A DNA stretch of 64,000 nucleotides from Clarkia xantiana subsp. parviflora (GCA_036873135.1 JAPTYO010000010.1:27149772-27213771), one strand, 5' to 3'. Counted from the first letter of the stretch, positions 24,944 to 37,083 are shown. A program made the numbers and translations. Notes: generated by a model not told the origin, from the sequence alone.

Positions 24944-25474
24944 GGATAAAAGAACTACAGTTCTAAGTTTGCACTATGTTACATTTAGATCTCTCATGTT
25001 TAAATTGTTGTCAACTGGTATCAGAAGTTTTGTATTAGTTGCTAATAGGTATCTCATGTTTTATTTTGGATTTCCGTCTGTTTTTTTTTTTTTTTTTGGT
25101 TAAATTTGACGGGTTTGATATGGTTTTCTTCAATTCATGTATATTTATGTCAATTAAGTGAGATTGAACCTCAATTTTGCATAAATTTTTCAATTTCAGT
25201 GTAAATACACACTAATTGACATAAGTTAAAAGAAACATAAATTTGGCCAAAAAAAAGGAAGCAGAAGTGCCCTTTTATTATTTATATTCTTTAAATGCTT
25301 TTACTATTGAATTTTATGTAGCATGCACCAAAATCTGTCAAATTTAATAGAAAAAACGGATGAAAAATAAAAATAAATAAATAAAGAAAACGAAACCTGA
25401 AACATCTATTAGCAACAATTTAAACATGAGACACATTGTGCAAAAATAGGATTGTGAATAGGTAGGTTCTTAAC
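24944..25474. mobile_element. Fold-back MITE, MULE-like
   Basis: Long imperfect inverted repeat. The left arm (TTTGCACTATG, CTCATGTTTAAATTGTTG, TTAGTTGCTAATAG) reappears reverse-complemented on the right (ATTAGCAACAATTTAAACATGAG, CACATTGTGCAAAAAT). The right end reads GTTCTTAACA, the TTAAGAAC-type terminus seen in the other MULE-like MITEs here. No coding capacity. It begins about 35 bp after the LINE poly(A). Confidence 0.6.
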
Positions 25475-25697
25475 ACTTTTTTTTTTTTTTATTTATTTAT
25501 TTTATTTATTTCTCATGGGTAGTTTTTAAGTCTTATTAGAAGAGTAGCACTATCGTATTTACCTCACACCGGTCAACACTTTTAAAGTACTAGCTATAAA
25601 TATTTTACATCCTCAAGGTCTCAACAGCCGCTATACCATATTATATTGTTAAAGAAACATAAAGTTGATAAACACACGGATAGGATTCTTTTAAAAA

Positions 25698-26356
25698 AGG
25701 GATTAAGTACATTTTCATACCACTTCTTTGCACAGAATCCACTTTTGGTACCACTTCTATTTTTTTGTATACTTTTGGTACCAATGTTTTCAACTTTGTA
25801 TCATTTTGGTACCACCGTTAACTTTCCGTCCAAATTGGCCGTTAAGTGGCATGTGCCATGCACATGACCGCCCTAAACTTTTGAATTTGTTTAAATTTAG
25901 TCCATCTAATGCATCCCTAACTTTTAATTTGTTCAATTTAGCCCTAAAATTTCCAAATCGAACCATTGACCCAAATTGACCTAGCCGGGCTAGGTCCGAC
26001 CCTAGGCCGGGTTCTCCTGGGACCGGCGAACCCAACCCAGGGTCGGACCTAGCCCTAGGCTAGGTCCGGCTAGGTCAATTTGGGTCAAGGGTTCGATTTG
26101 GAAATTTTAGGGCTAAATTGAACAAATTAAAAGTTAGGGATGCATTAGATGGACTAAATTGAAACAAATTCAAAAGTTTAGGGCGGTCACATGCATGACA
26201 CATGCCACTTAACGGCCAATTTGGACGGAAAGTTAACGATGGAACCAAAAGGATACAAAGTTGAAAACATTGGTACCAAAAGTATATAAAAAAATAGAAG
26301 TGGTACCAAAAGTGGATTCTGTGCAAAGAAGTGGTATGAAAAGATACTTAATCCCC
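25698..26356. mobile_element. Near-perfect fold-back MITE, family D copy 1
   Basis: About 660 bp, almost fully palindromic. The left arm starts GGGATTAAGTACATTTTCAT, the right arm ends with its near complement (CTTAATCCCC), and the centre is near 26020. Arms contain repeated TTTTGGTACCA words and a GC-rich inner part with CCTAGGCTAGGTCCGG. TTTAAAAAA lies on both sides, a possible 9-bp target duplication in low-complexity sequence. Transcripts across it would form a hairpin with arms of about 300 bp. Confidence 0.8.
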
Positions 26357-26526
26357 TTTAAAAAAAAAAAAAAAAAAGACACGTTAATGTCAGCATCCAG
26401 AATGTCTTGATAATATATATCCTCTTACCATATACCATAACAAGAATTAAAGTGCAACAGAGAACTGAAAGGGAACACAAAGGAAAAGATCCTAAATTCC
26501 TAGATCTACACAGTAAAACCTACTTA

Positions 26527-29500
26527 CTAATGACGCTGCTTCTTAAACTCATGTTTCAACCAACTTGTTCTCTTGTCATGGTTCTTAAACCTCATAAATA
26601 TGACTTGATTCAGCTTCTCTTTGAGATGATCCAGAGCAAAGAAATGCAGCTCGTCATCACCTTCAATCTCCGGAATTCCCTCCAGCATTTCCATGATCTC
26701 GTTGTAAGTGGGCTCCACTGCTGATGGACGATCCGGTGCAGCTACACTCTTACTCTCAACTGCGGAGTATATCTTGTCAAGCTGCTTCTTCAACTTTGAT
26801 GATTCTCCTCTTGATTTTTTCTTTTTCTTCTTCATCATCTTTACTTTGAGTTTCTCAATTTTATTCGTCATCCGTTTCTTGCTCTTCCCGGGTCTTGTTG
26901 TTTCAGCATTGCTTTGATCAGCATCTTTAGAGTTGATACAGTCATTGCTATCTGCTGCTGCTGCAGCTGCAAAATCCTCCTCATTGGATGGAGAAAATGT
27001 ACCCACTTCTTGAGCCTCAACTTTTTTGCCTTTATTCAACTGTGCAATAATCTCACCTATGTCTCGGTCAATATCATTGTAATCTGAGTTCACATCACTA
27101 CCACTATCTATTGGCGCAAAGTCATTGTTGAAGTTGGAAGGTGAATCTCGGGATCCTTCCCATGCGCCATATTCAACATCCAAGAACATGCGGTCCAATA
27201 ATGACTCAAAATCAGGTGGGATTCCTTTTGCTCTAAAATTCTTAAAAGCAGGGTTCATCTGATTTTTAATAACAAAAAAAAAAAAAAAACTTGGGTTACA
27301 CATTGCCAAAAACAAGATAAAATAGATCTTTTACTATTTCAAGCAGCGGTTGATTATGTCGCAAACTAAAAACAGTCCCAACTATAGGTTATGTTGTAGA
27401 TCGCTGTCTCAGATTTAAAATGTTGATATTCGGTGTCCCAATTATCAGATTGGTTGATTTTCACTTTTTCGTTAAAATTGATGGAATAAAAGTGTTTTTA
27501 AGCATCAAATAAAGCCTAAACTGTATGCAACAAATCTGATCCTTCGTAAAAGTGGAAAAACATGTTCGTATTGCTTAAAACAACAATTTTAGCGCAAAAA
27601 TCAGTCGATAAAAAGTGAAAAGCAACAAATCTAATAATTCGGACACCGAATATCAACATTTTAAATCTGGGGTATCGATTAGCAACATGGCCTATATAGG
27701 GACTGTTTTTAGGTTCTTAAAACTATTACTTCCGTCTCTAAAATGGGTATAATTTCCACTTTATAGAATGTTACAACTGTGAGACAGAAGAGGTTAGTGA
27801 GTAGAGAAGCATTACAGACCTGAATTTTTCGATTCCACCATTCCTCACTTGCGCCAACGGTTTGCTTCTGAGAATCCCAGCCCATCTCTGCTTCACCTTT
27901 CATAAGTTGCTTCCAGTTTTCCCATTCTTCCTTCAGATTATCCCACGTGTTCTTCATTTCAGCAGAATCATGTTTCTTACCGGTGAGTTGCTCAAACTTG
28001 TCTGAGATTTTGTTCCACACCCCCTCATTCAAGTGGCTACCCTTTTTGTCAATTTGATCAATGCATAATTTACAGAAGAGCTCTAAGTGCTCTGTCGACC
28101 AATAGTCCTCTTGCAAAGAAGTTGCCCTCTATCAACCAATCAAAATTTCAGCTATGAGCCCATTAGGAATTTAGGAAACAAAAAAAAAAAAATAATTAAA
28201 AAACGGTCACTAGTCACCTGAATAGCTCTACACACGGTTGTTGGAGCTAAGAAACGATTTGGAGGGTTTGGTGAAGGGGTTTGAGCACCACCACTATTAT
28301 TTTGCATCTCCTCTAGCTTCTTAGTCAATTCTCCACACTGCCTTTCCATTTTCTCGAATGCAGATTTATACTCCAGAGCCAATGCATAAGATGCACGGCG
28401 GCGTTTTCCACCACGAAGATCCGTAAATGTGACACCCAAACCATATGTGCGAATAAATCCAGGTTTGTCTTTCCCCATTACTTTTGAGTATACATCAGTA
28501 CCATCCATGTCCGTTCCACCACTTGAGCCTTCAACATCTTTTGAAAGCAATTCTTTCATTTTTTCCTAGAAAAAGGAAACGTCGGTATTAATGTGGGAGA
28601 TCATCTTAAATAGATAAACAAATGAGGAAATGAAAAGAAGCCTTGCTTAATTAGGTAATATAGCAAATTATAGGCATGTATTAGTTTCTCATCACTATTT
28701 AGCACACTTAGTCACTTACAATCTTTTCTCCAGCAATTTGACTTATGGGAGTCCCGTCTGGCTTTGCGTAGCAAGCAATGAACATATCAGCGCGTGATGG
28801 ATCACGTCCTAATTTCTCTTTCTGCGTAAATAACAACAAAGTCAAAGATAATCATACGAATCTCAGAAAGTACCATATTTATTATCGTAATTGATTTACA
28901 CATTTACCTCAATCTCCTTAACCACAGCAAAACTTCTCGTTCCCATGCAATGGTTTACCACTTGTCTTCTTCGGAGAGTTTTATTTGTCTCGGATATATT
29001 CTACAATTGCAACAAAAGATTCACAAACACAATCACAATCACAATCAGAAACAACAATGAGAGAGTAATGACTGGTGATGAGATGTAATAGAAATATTCA
29101 TACCTTCCCTTCTTCTGAAGACCAATAAATAACAAGCTGCTTCCATTGTTCTTTATCTACTCTCTCAGGAACCTTGTTCAGATGCTCCTCGACTGACTTC
29201 GCTGGGTCAAAGTACATTTTTTTCAACGTGCATTTCCAACTCCTCCACTTGCTAGCCAGAGACTTGGTGATGAATTCTTCTCCAATCTCAGGAATATCAA
29301 ACTTCAACTGCAGAGCAGTTAAACAAATAACGGGCATACATTCAACTTACCTATTAAAAAAAGAAATATGAACTGCTCTATGCTAATGAAACAACTTAAG
29401 ATCTGGAAAAAGTAGAACTTTATCCAATTACCTTCACAATTTTCATCATGTCCTCTTTATAGCTCTCAGGCATCTTCCTCCAGTTCAAGTAATGAAGGGG

Positions 29501-30058
29501 TGCATTTTCACCATTCCGTGCCACTGTGCCCAGGAAATTTGCTAAAATACTAGTAGTTTTAGTATCATTGGGTTGTCCCAAACTATTGAATGAAACATGC
29601 CTACGCTCCTCACCGAGCTGCTCCCAGATATCACGCATACAAGTGGGCCCTCTTCCTCTCTTCTTCTTCTTAGTACGGCCTATAGTAAGACAAATCTAGT
29701 ATCAAGAGCAATGTTCCAATAATATGTCCTAATCAAACAATATTAAGGTAGTAAAACACTATAGTGCCATAAGCAAACCTGAGAATGCGTCGGCTTGAGA
29801 TGTGTTAGGCACATATGAGGCAGCTGAACGTACAAAAGAGCTACAAGGGGACTGTGACTGCTTAGGTGCATTTAATGGATCATTAGATCTATCATGGCCA
29901 CTATCAGATAGTAGCTGAGCAGCTGTAGCTAAGGGTGTAACATGAATAGGAGGGCTCTGGATACCATGGAGCTCAAGCTCTGGCTGCTCAGGTTGCAGAA
30001 AGGAGTGATTAACCGCAAGGCGCCTACTCCTCCTGCTCCTTACACCCCGAACCTGCAT
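26527..30058 (-). CDS. Transposase_24 (En/Spm-type) domain fused to a Myb/SANT-like domain protein
   Basis: Eight exons on the minus strand, all joined by GT-AG introns: 29779-30058, 29432-29679, 29104-29307, 28908-29000, 28720-28821, 28218-28565, 27820-28128, 26527-27258. The product is about 771 aa. The N-terminal part has plant Transposase, Ptta/En/Spm features: SLASKWRSWKCTLKKMYFDP, the RRRQVVNHCMGTRSFA block, and GGTDMDGTDVYSKVMG. Exon 7 is a Myb/SANT-like domain (YWSTEHLELFCKLCID, VWNKISDKFEQLTGK, NTWDNLKEEWENWKQL, as in Myb_DNA-bind_3). The last exon holds an acidic stretch, an Ala run, a Lys-rich nuclear-targeting segment (about 653-686) and a C-terminal DDELHFFALDHLKEK...WLKHEF motif. 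No ATG precedes the SANT domain within exon 7, which supports splicing from exon 6. The first ATG is uncertain: GCAG|G at the start codon could be a splice acceptor. Domesticated gene or active transposon gene; no terminal repeats were found. Confidence 0.75.
27364..27720. mobile_element. MULE-like MITE, family C copy 2, inside an intron
   Basis: Inverted ends CTAAAAACAGTCCCAACTAT and (right, reverse-complemented) AAGAACCTAAAAACAGTCCC. Internal words shared with the other copies are CAGATTTAAAATGTTGATATTC on one arm and GAATATCAACATTTTAAATCTG on the other. It fills most of the last intron (27259-27819) of the transposase/SANT gene. Confidence 0.75.
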
Positions 30059-30560
30059 TTTCAGAAGGACTATGAATAGGAGAATTCAAAAACGTCGAAT
30101 AACTAAAAAATAAATGATATCCAGAAGCTGTACGTTATCCATACATAGGAGTAAACCCATTCTCAAATTGCAAAATGCTGTGAAGAACCCGAATTTCAGT
30201 CCAAAGGAACAAACTTCATCAAGATAACCTAATGTTCATGTGAACTGAAGACACCCAACATAGAAACTGAAAACACTTCAAAATCAAAAGCTTCCTACAG
30301 AAGTAATAACCGTACACGAAAGGTTTAAAGCATCTACGCAGAACCCTAGGTTTAATTTTACTGCTTAACACCTCAGAAATCCTTTCCACTGTACTGTCAC
30401 AGAACCCTAACCACCGACCTGCGATTTTTGACGCATTTGATTACTCAGTACTCAAACACGGCGTAGTATGCCAGAGTAGACCGTCTTCTCCGGTAGGCAA
30501 AGTTAGGTGGTTACTCACCGGGGTGAACAGATCGCCGCCGTCTCTCGCGGTTGGGTGGAC
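30059..30560 (-). promoter_or_regulatory. Presumed 5' untranslated exon and leader intron of the transposase/SANT gene
   Basis: On the minus strand a consensus donor (CCCCG|GTGAGTAAC, near 30520) lies after a CGGCGGCGATC leader, and a possible acceptor (ATGCAG) coincides with the assigned start codon near 30054. This layout would give a leader intron of about 460 bp, in which case translation would begin elsewhere. No coding similarity was recognised. Confidence 0.35.
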
Positions 30561-30564
30561 TATT

Positions 30565-30620
30565 GGGGTTTTTTTGGGTTTTTTGGGTTTTTTGGTTTTT
30601 TGGGTTTTTGGGGTTTCGGG
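30565..30620 (+). repeat. G-rich (GGGTTTTTT)n tract
   Basis: Five or more runs of three to four G separated by five to seven T on the plus strand, ending GGGGTTTCGGG. On the minus strand it reads as C3A6 repeats at the presumed 5' end of the transposase/SANT gene. The spacing meets the usual G-quadruplex pattern. Confidence 0.7.
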
Positions 30621-31011
30621 CTTTTCGTGCTCCCCGCCACTCCCCTATACTTTCGCGCCTTTAGCAGATCACTGCCTCAACTATCACAAATATTGTTTTG
30701 TTAACCAAACTTGTATTGAGGTGATAACGTTACTTAAAATTGTAAATAACAAAAAAATTGAATATATATATAGTAAGTTGTTGTCTATATAAATCATATT
30801 TAATCTATTTAAATATAAATTATTCATACGATTACATTAAATTTGTTTCTTTAGTCAAAATATTAGATTTAAAAAATATAATCAACAAATGAAACATATT
30901 ATGTAATACATGATATATACTAGTTATTGTTTTTTTATGCATTTGATAGACATTATGATTAGAATGTAAAGAAATACAGTTTTACTTGGTTAAATAGATA
31001 ATTATATCTAG
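30621..31011. other. AT-rich spacer
   Basis: No gene recognised. Strongly AT-rich with TATATATA near 30762. Confidence 0.5.
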
Positions 31012-31600
31012 TGTTGTGTTACGATTTAAGATAATCGAAGGTCGACAACTAGCGAGTCGGAACCATTAAAGGCAGAACCGCGAAGTAAAAGTCGACGACC
31101 ATTTATGTCCGAAATAAAAAGATAAAGACAAAAGGCCGGCACATCCTTTTCAAGGGATGGCGACAATCAAGACGACATTCGAGCAAAGGGCGCCGCTCCT
31201 CGACAAAACCCTTCCTCTTAAGAAATGGGAGGAGGCTGCGACCCAGCACTCATGAAGAAACTCTTCCACTTAAGAAATAAGGGCCAGGTGGCAACCTACT
31301 TTTCACCACCTTTCTGAAGAAACCTTCGTCCCTAAGGAATTGTGAGGTGGCAGCAGTTTATGCCGACTATATCAAACATCTCATCTTAAGGAACAATGAG
31401 GCGGGTGCTTGTCACTTGTTTCTGCCAACTCAATAAGAAACCCCTTCTAAAGAGTAGCCGCCATTTAAAGTCGGTAAAACTTATGTATAAATACCCTCAA
31501 GTATTTTCATCATTAAGATATTATTATTATCATAATTCATTACTGACTTAAGATTCGGAGTGGAATCAGGGGCAAATTCCAACCCCTTTTTCAAGTTAAC
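31012..31600 (+). mobile_element. Probable 5' LTR of a second Tat-like Ty3 element
   Basis: Lies directly before a gag frame and contains a TATA box (TATAAATA, 31486-31493). It has several spaced AAGAAA/CTTAAG-type repeats (for example AAACTCTTCCACTTAAGAAAT), a common sign of a repetitive U3. It begins TGTTGTGTTACG. The boundaries are provisional because the partner LTR was not found. Confidence 0.45.
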
Positions 31601-31684
31601 TCTACAAAGCTCCACAAAGGAAACTAAGTAACCGGTGAGGTCGAGATAGACACCTTAGAGAGCAAACAAGGCAACTTCCTTGGG

Positions 31685-33720
31685 ATGAAAGGAGTAGCAG
31701 CTGTCGTGGAAGAGGTGTCAAGGCCTCAGACAGATCCCACCAACTCTAACCAAGTTAATGAGGAAGAGAGGCGGGAGCCCCCTCCATACAAAAATGGCAC
31801 TACCAGTGAGGAACGACATCCTCATTACGAGCCACCTCCAAACCTGGAGGAAACAAGGTCAGCTCCCGTAGCTGTCCCGCCAGAGGTGCTGGCAGCATTT
31901 ACGTCATTCTGGAATCAGGCCCAAGCTGGGGCCATCACATTCGATATGAAGCCACCACCAGAAGTGTCTCAGCTAGAAGAGGAGGCTTCAAGAATGAAAA
32001 CCACTGGGACAAAATATCCAGTCCAAGGAGAAGTGAAAAAGGCGACGATGGTTGACACCCAAGCCAAAGAGCCAGCATTATTTAAGTTGGTTCAAGTAGA
32101 AGAGTTACTGGAAAAAAGGAGAAAGAGATTTGTTGACATGTTGACCATCAAATATCACACCTCACATCCCTTTTCCAAAAGATTACTCGATACTCGACTG
32201 TCGCCTCAGGTATTTGCGAGGAGCATTGATGACTACACGGGAGAAAGAGATCCAGTTCGCCACATCAATGCTCACAATTCTTCTTTGTTAGGAAGAGGGC
32301 GATGGCAGATCACTATGAGGCACTCTTCCCGACTACCCTTAAAAAAGAAGCCTCTACTTGGTTCTATGGACTCCTTGATAACTTCATAGATTTATGGGAA
32401 GAACTAAATGCCAAATTCAAAGAGGGACACATAGGACAGCGGCAGCGCCTCAAGAATATGGACTTCTTGGATAAAATCGAGCAAGGTCCCGATGAGACTT
32501 TGGCTAGTTATTATACTAGATACCATAAGACGCTGCAGCATTTGAACGAAGATGCCATCAATAGTGAGCTTATAAGAGCCTTCTGAAGGGGTCTAAGACT
32601 ATAAAGTCAAGCTTTGAAGGATAGTATAGTGATGAAGCCCGTCAGAAAAACCGACGCTCTCTCCATCAGAGTAAAACGATACATCGATCTCGAAAAATCG
32701 CTTGATAAACCCCTTTCCGATATAGGGAAGCAAGTAGTCCCACCCAAGAAAGAATAATATTCTCACTCCAGGACTCAGAAGAAGGAAGATAGGCATAATG
32801 GAAGTTTTCGACAAGGCCCTCAGCGAGATAAAAAAAACGAGACCATAACCCCTACTTAGCACGATATACTCCCCCTACACGTAATCTTTATGTGGTGTTA
32901 CGATGGATGGAAAAACTCAATCTTGATGATCCTCCTCCAGTAAGTAAAAATCCTATGGGGCAATAGATAAATGACTATAGTCGCTATCATCGTCCCAAAG
33001 GTCATGACACAGATGATTGTGTCGCCCTAAGGCAAGATATTGAAGCCCTCATCCAAAGGGGAAAGCTTAAAAAATTCCTGGAAATGCCTCCCAAGGTTCT
33101 GAAAAAACGAAGCAGAAGCCCCAGAAGGCAATCTCGTTTTCCTCTACCACTTAACAACCATGTTCGCACTCAAAGAGGGATTGTTAACGTCATTGCAGGG
33201 GGATTCGCATCAGGAAGAGAGACAAGTGCTGCCAGAGAATAATGAGGAAGAGGCCCCGAGATCCCGACCAAGTGATCATCAGCTTCACCGATAATGACCT
33301 CATGATGGTAACTCAACCTCATGAGGACGCCTTAGTATTCACGGCAAGAATGGCTGAGTACGAAGTCAAAAGGGTACTCATCGATGGAGGGAGCTCGACA
33401 AACATCTTCTTCTAAGAGGCATTCCTGAACCTTGGACTCACCAAGAATGATTGAGGAAGGTTGACTTCCCCCTGGTAAGCTTTGCAGGAAAAACCACATA
33501 TCCTATGGGTGTCATCCGGTTACCGGTAATGCTAGGAAAGGAAAGAAAGACTTTGAAAATCGATATACTTTTTGTAGTCGTTGACGCCGTCTCTGCCTAC
33601 ACTTTATCATCGGAAGGACTACCCTCAACCCATACCATATAGTCTCCTCGACTGCTCATCAAGTCATGAAGTTCCCCATGCCATATGGGATAGGAGAAGT
33701 CCGATGAGACCAAACTACGT
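31685..33720 (+). pseudogene. Ty3 (Tat-like) gag-protease remnant, interrupted by a Copia insertion
   Basis: Gag begins at 31685 (MKGVAAVVEEV). It shifts frame near 32300 and continues with ALFPTTLKKEAS, WEELNAKFKEG and ETLASYYTRYHKTLQHL, then stops at 32584. Later fragments read KPVRKTDALSIRVKRYIDLE, then SRYHRPKGHDTDDCVALRQD (the knuckle's first Cys is Tyr). The protease active site is intact as VLIDGGSS (near 33385) but a stop follows. The block FPMPYGIGEVR near 33670 is the last piece before a Copia LTR starts at 33756. Reverse transcriptase and the rest are absent. Confidence 0.8.
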
Positions 33721-33755
33721 CTAGACGTTATTACTTAAGTTCAATGCGACGCCGC

Positions 33756-35427
33756 TGTTAGCATATGGTGATAGAGCGCCGTAAATGGATGCCCGTTAAT
33801 ATGTATATGTTACCTGAGACCAGTGTTATCAGAACCGGACCGGCGGCCCGACCGGGTTCGAACCGGAACCGGACCCCTCTACTGTCCGGTTCGAACATTT
33901 CCGGAGGATGTAAGCGAACCCAGTCCGATATCCGGTTTTTTAGAGAATCGACCGATTTTGGGCAGACCGGGCGGTCCGCCGGTCCACCGGTTCGGTATCA
34001 ATATATATCAGTAAAAGAAAAAAATCGACAAAACCCTAGACTAATCCAACCCCTGCAGCAAAGAAGCAAACAGAGAAGTGAGGAGGTCTGTGAAGAAGAC
34101 GAAGAAGCTTCCGGGATTTAGGTGATTTTTATGGACAATCGACTAAATAGAGTTTCATTTACTTCGGCAATGGATTCCATCGGCTATAAACCACTTCGGC
34201 AATGAGATTAACCCAACTGCTAATTTCTCTTTGAGCAAGAGGATGATGAGCCACGCACACTTGGATATAGAAGAAGAGCAAGAGACCCACTTCTGGGATA
34301 CCGACGGTGGTTGAGTTTTTCAAATGACATAGCAGGAGATTCAAACCAACCATTTCTTTTCCTATATAAGATGGAACTGGAAGTCTGGAAGTAAGAGAGT
34401 CGTGAAGAAGATAGATATTGGAAGGACTGAGTTAGTGTATTTGTTTCAATTTTTTCTTCTTTTTGGGCCACCAACCTAACAAACAAAATAGTTTAAGCTG
34501 GCTTCTTCGACACTAATTTTTTTTTATCAACAATTCAGATCTAGTCTATCCAACAATACCATTTTTGTTGAAACGAACCAGTGAAGCTTCTGTAGGTGAG
34601 ATCTCGCATTCTTCAAGGAACCGATGGAGAATTAATTTGGTCGGAGGTGAAGAGAGGGCCGATGGAGACAGGTGATGGGAGGTGGAGGGCTGGAGGTAGT
34701 TCAGACGGAGGTGGAGGATTGGATGTACGTGGGTTGACAGATTCAATTCACTTGCAGCAGCAACGCAGAAACTTCAGAGTCCTGCGGTGGGTTAAATGAA
34801 GAAACTTCTAGACGGGCGGTTGGACCTGGTTCGAACCGGTGAACCGGACCCCTCTCCGGTTCAGAGTCCGGTCCGGTTCTGATAACACTGCCTGAGAGAA
34901 TTGGGTAAATGTCACATTAGGTAAATTGGGCTAGACCTAAATCTCAATTAACATGAGAGGCCCAAAAATTGGGCCTCTACACTAGGCCGACTGAAATATA
35001 GTTAGTGGGCAAAGTGGACTTTTGTCCACTTTGCTCCTCCTATAAATAGAGAGTGTTATGGGTTTTATTATGTTGAATCCTAATTCCTCATTTGTGGTAA
35101 CTTAAGAGAAAACTCTCATCCCTAAACACCCTAGTTTCGGCCGAACCACCTATCCACCAAGGGTGTGCCAATTTGCTTTGAGCAAACACTCCGAAGATCT
35201 GTCCCTGCCAAGAATCGATTAGAGTCTTTGTTGTGGAGACTATACCGCGTAGGGCTTCCTTAACAAGAACCTCTACGGGTTTCGTCCGGTGGATCGAGAA
35301 CTCCCTCAGCAAGATCTTGGGACTACGGAAAGCGATTAAGGTATGTGCACATCTTCCGCTGCGTAATCGTGATTACTAACATGTACCGTATTTGAGTTTC
35401 CGTAGTATTTACCCCTGTAATCCAACA
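33756..35427 (+). mobile_element. Copia-family 5' LTR split by a hAT-type insertion
   Basis: The LTR starts TGTTAGCATATGGTGATAGA and ends TAATCCAACA at 35427. It aligns to the LTRs at 40529 and 45962 in two pieces, 33756-33820 and 34891-35427. A primer-binding site follows at 35429, so this is a 5' LTR in plus orientation. It has a TATAAATAGAG TATA box near 35041. It was inserted into the Ty3 protease region. Confidence 0.85.
33821..34890. mobile_element. Non-autonomous hAT-type element
   Basis: Terminal inverted repeats CAGTGTTATCAGAACCGGAC and GTCCGGTTCTGATAACACTG are perfect over 20 bases. The 8 bp before (CCTGAGAC) and after (CCTGAGAG) match at 7 of 8 positions, as expected for a hAT target duplication with one mutation. 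Subterminal regions are rich in GGTTCGAACCGG. The 1070-bp body has no transposase. It sits inside a Copia LTR, so it is younger than that LTR. Confidence 0.85.
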
Positions 35428-35428
35428 A

Positions 35429-35441
35429 TGGTATCAGAGCC
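35429..35441 (+). other. Primer-binding site complementary to initiator tRNA-Met
   Basis: TGGTATCAGAGCC one base after the LTR end, the standard plant Copia site pairing with the 3' end of initiator tRNA-Met. It proves the polarity of the LTR just upstream. Confidence 0.9.
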
Positions 35442-35581
35442 TGTGTTAGGATTTCATGATTTTGTAAACACCTGATTTTGGACAAGGGTCGAAAAAATAT
35501 TGTGACGTGTGGAACCAAGCCGGGATCAATCGAGCAATTAGAAAGAATAAAAATTAGTAAATTCTTATCAGTATAATAGTA

Positions 35582-35619
<38 letters not shown>

Positions 35620-37083
35620 TAGTTATTAACGCGTGCGTTGCACGCGTATCGATCATCTAAATTACAAAATACATATTTTATATTAAGTTTATTAATATTT
35701 AGAATTAATCAAAATACAATATAAGCAATTGTGAGAAACGAATCAATGTGATAGAGAAGAACGACACAAAGTAATTCAAAACGTGATAAATATAATAGGA
35801 TAATTAAGTACAAAATTAAATATTGTCTTTAGTTATAGTATTAAGTTAGCATTACAGTTAGATCTATGAATGAGTTGGGTCGAGCATTACGTGGGCCATT
35901 GACGGCTCAGTTGTATCTAACTCATTAACTTGAGGTGTCAAGATGTGAACTTATAATTAATCACTTAGATTCAACGATGTGCAAATTTGACCTATACAAA
36001 CGTAATTATACACTTTTCATGCAAATTTATTCCATAATATCAACAAAGTTTATAACAGTAAAGAAAATTTTAAATCACAAAAATATAAAGTTTATACTTA
36101 TAATTACAACTTATTTATTTAACTACTAATTAGTTTTACACAATGTGGTTGAATGGACAAATAGAAGAACTAAATTAATATAGTTTGAGTCCATAAATAT
36201 TGGACGATGAGTAACATATTATCTGTAAAAGGTCAAACTTCAAGAACCACATTTGACTTGTTGTGTATATATATATATATGTGTGTGTGTTTTGGTAAGT
36301 GGTTGATATATTTGATAGAAAAATCTCAATAGGTGGAACATATATCCCTTGATCTCTATATATAATTCGTTGAATAAAAAAAATAATACATGTACCCGAA
36401 ATTTGAACGGGATGAGTATGATCGGTTTAATTTAAATTGATATGAATGTTGAATTGAGAAGTTACTTATAATTACTATGACTTGTCGGCTAAGCGACCTT
36501 GAAAAAATAATTAATTTTAAATAATGATTTGGTAATAGTATTAAAGAAAAATGTGTCTATAAGGGCAAACTTATTAATTTTACAAAAATATAGTAATTAA
36601 AAACAACTTTTTTACTTAATAAAATGAAAAGTTGCAAAATGTGTGTCTATTGGGGGTGAGGACCCAACACAAATTATATATTGGTATATAGATATGTTTG
36701 TGTGATATTATTAAAAAAAATCATAGCATGGTGGTGAATTAGCCACGTCCAACTCTAGCTTACTAGGCTATCACCTTCCTACTCCCACGTCAATCCCATG
36801 ATGCAACTTGCAAGTGGACTAGCCTTAGTTTTTATATTAAAAAAATCTATCTAAAACCCCTATAAATAGGGAGTTGAACGCAGAGAGTTGGAGATGTGAG
36901 GTCTGGCTAAGTAATAGTGTTGGGTTTGAGAGTAATAATTAGATTGGTGTTCGATTATTCGTGGTTTGGTTCCACGCGTCAAGACATTTTACCCGGAAAT
37001 AACTCAATGTAAGTACCGCTTAATCAAAAGTTGTATTTACATTTCAAGTATAAATAAAGTGCAAGTTGGTTAAAGACCCATTG
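35442..37083. other. Truncated Copia leader, then AT-rich repeat DNA
   Basis: About 100 bp of Copia internal leader follow the primer-binding site, but no gag. Next are a (TA)n run at about 35584-35620, the palindrome CGCGTGCGTTGCACGCG at about 35631-35647, and AT-rich DNA. Near 36860 lies CCCTATAAATAGGG, a TATA-like palindrome. It is followed by a transcript-leader-like stretch that resembles a solo LTR, but no partner exists to confirm it. No gene recognised. Confidence 0.5.

Noticed and set aside
35429..35441. tRNA gene fragment (TGGTATCAGAGCC)
   Set aside because: It is a primer-binding site directly after an LTR; no cloverleaf surrounds it. The same applies at 54823-54840.
35631..35647. 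Palindrome CGCGTGCGTTGCACGCG as the end of a known element
   Set aside because: It resembles a motif near ends of plant repeats, but no second end or target duplication was found.
36840..37020. Promoter or LTR around CCCTATAAATAGGG
   Set aside because: Suggestive TATA and leader-like sequence, but no partner LTR, primer site or coding exon; described only within the spacer entry.
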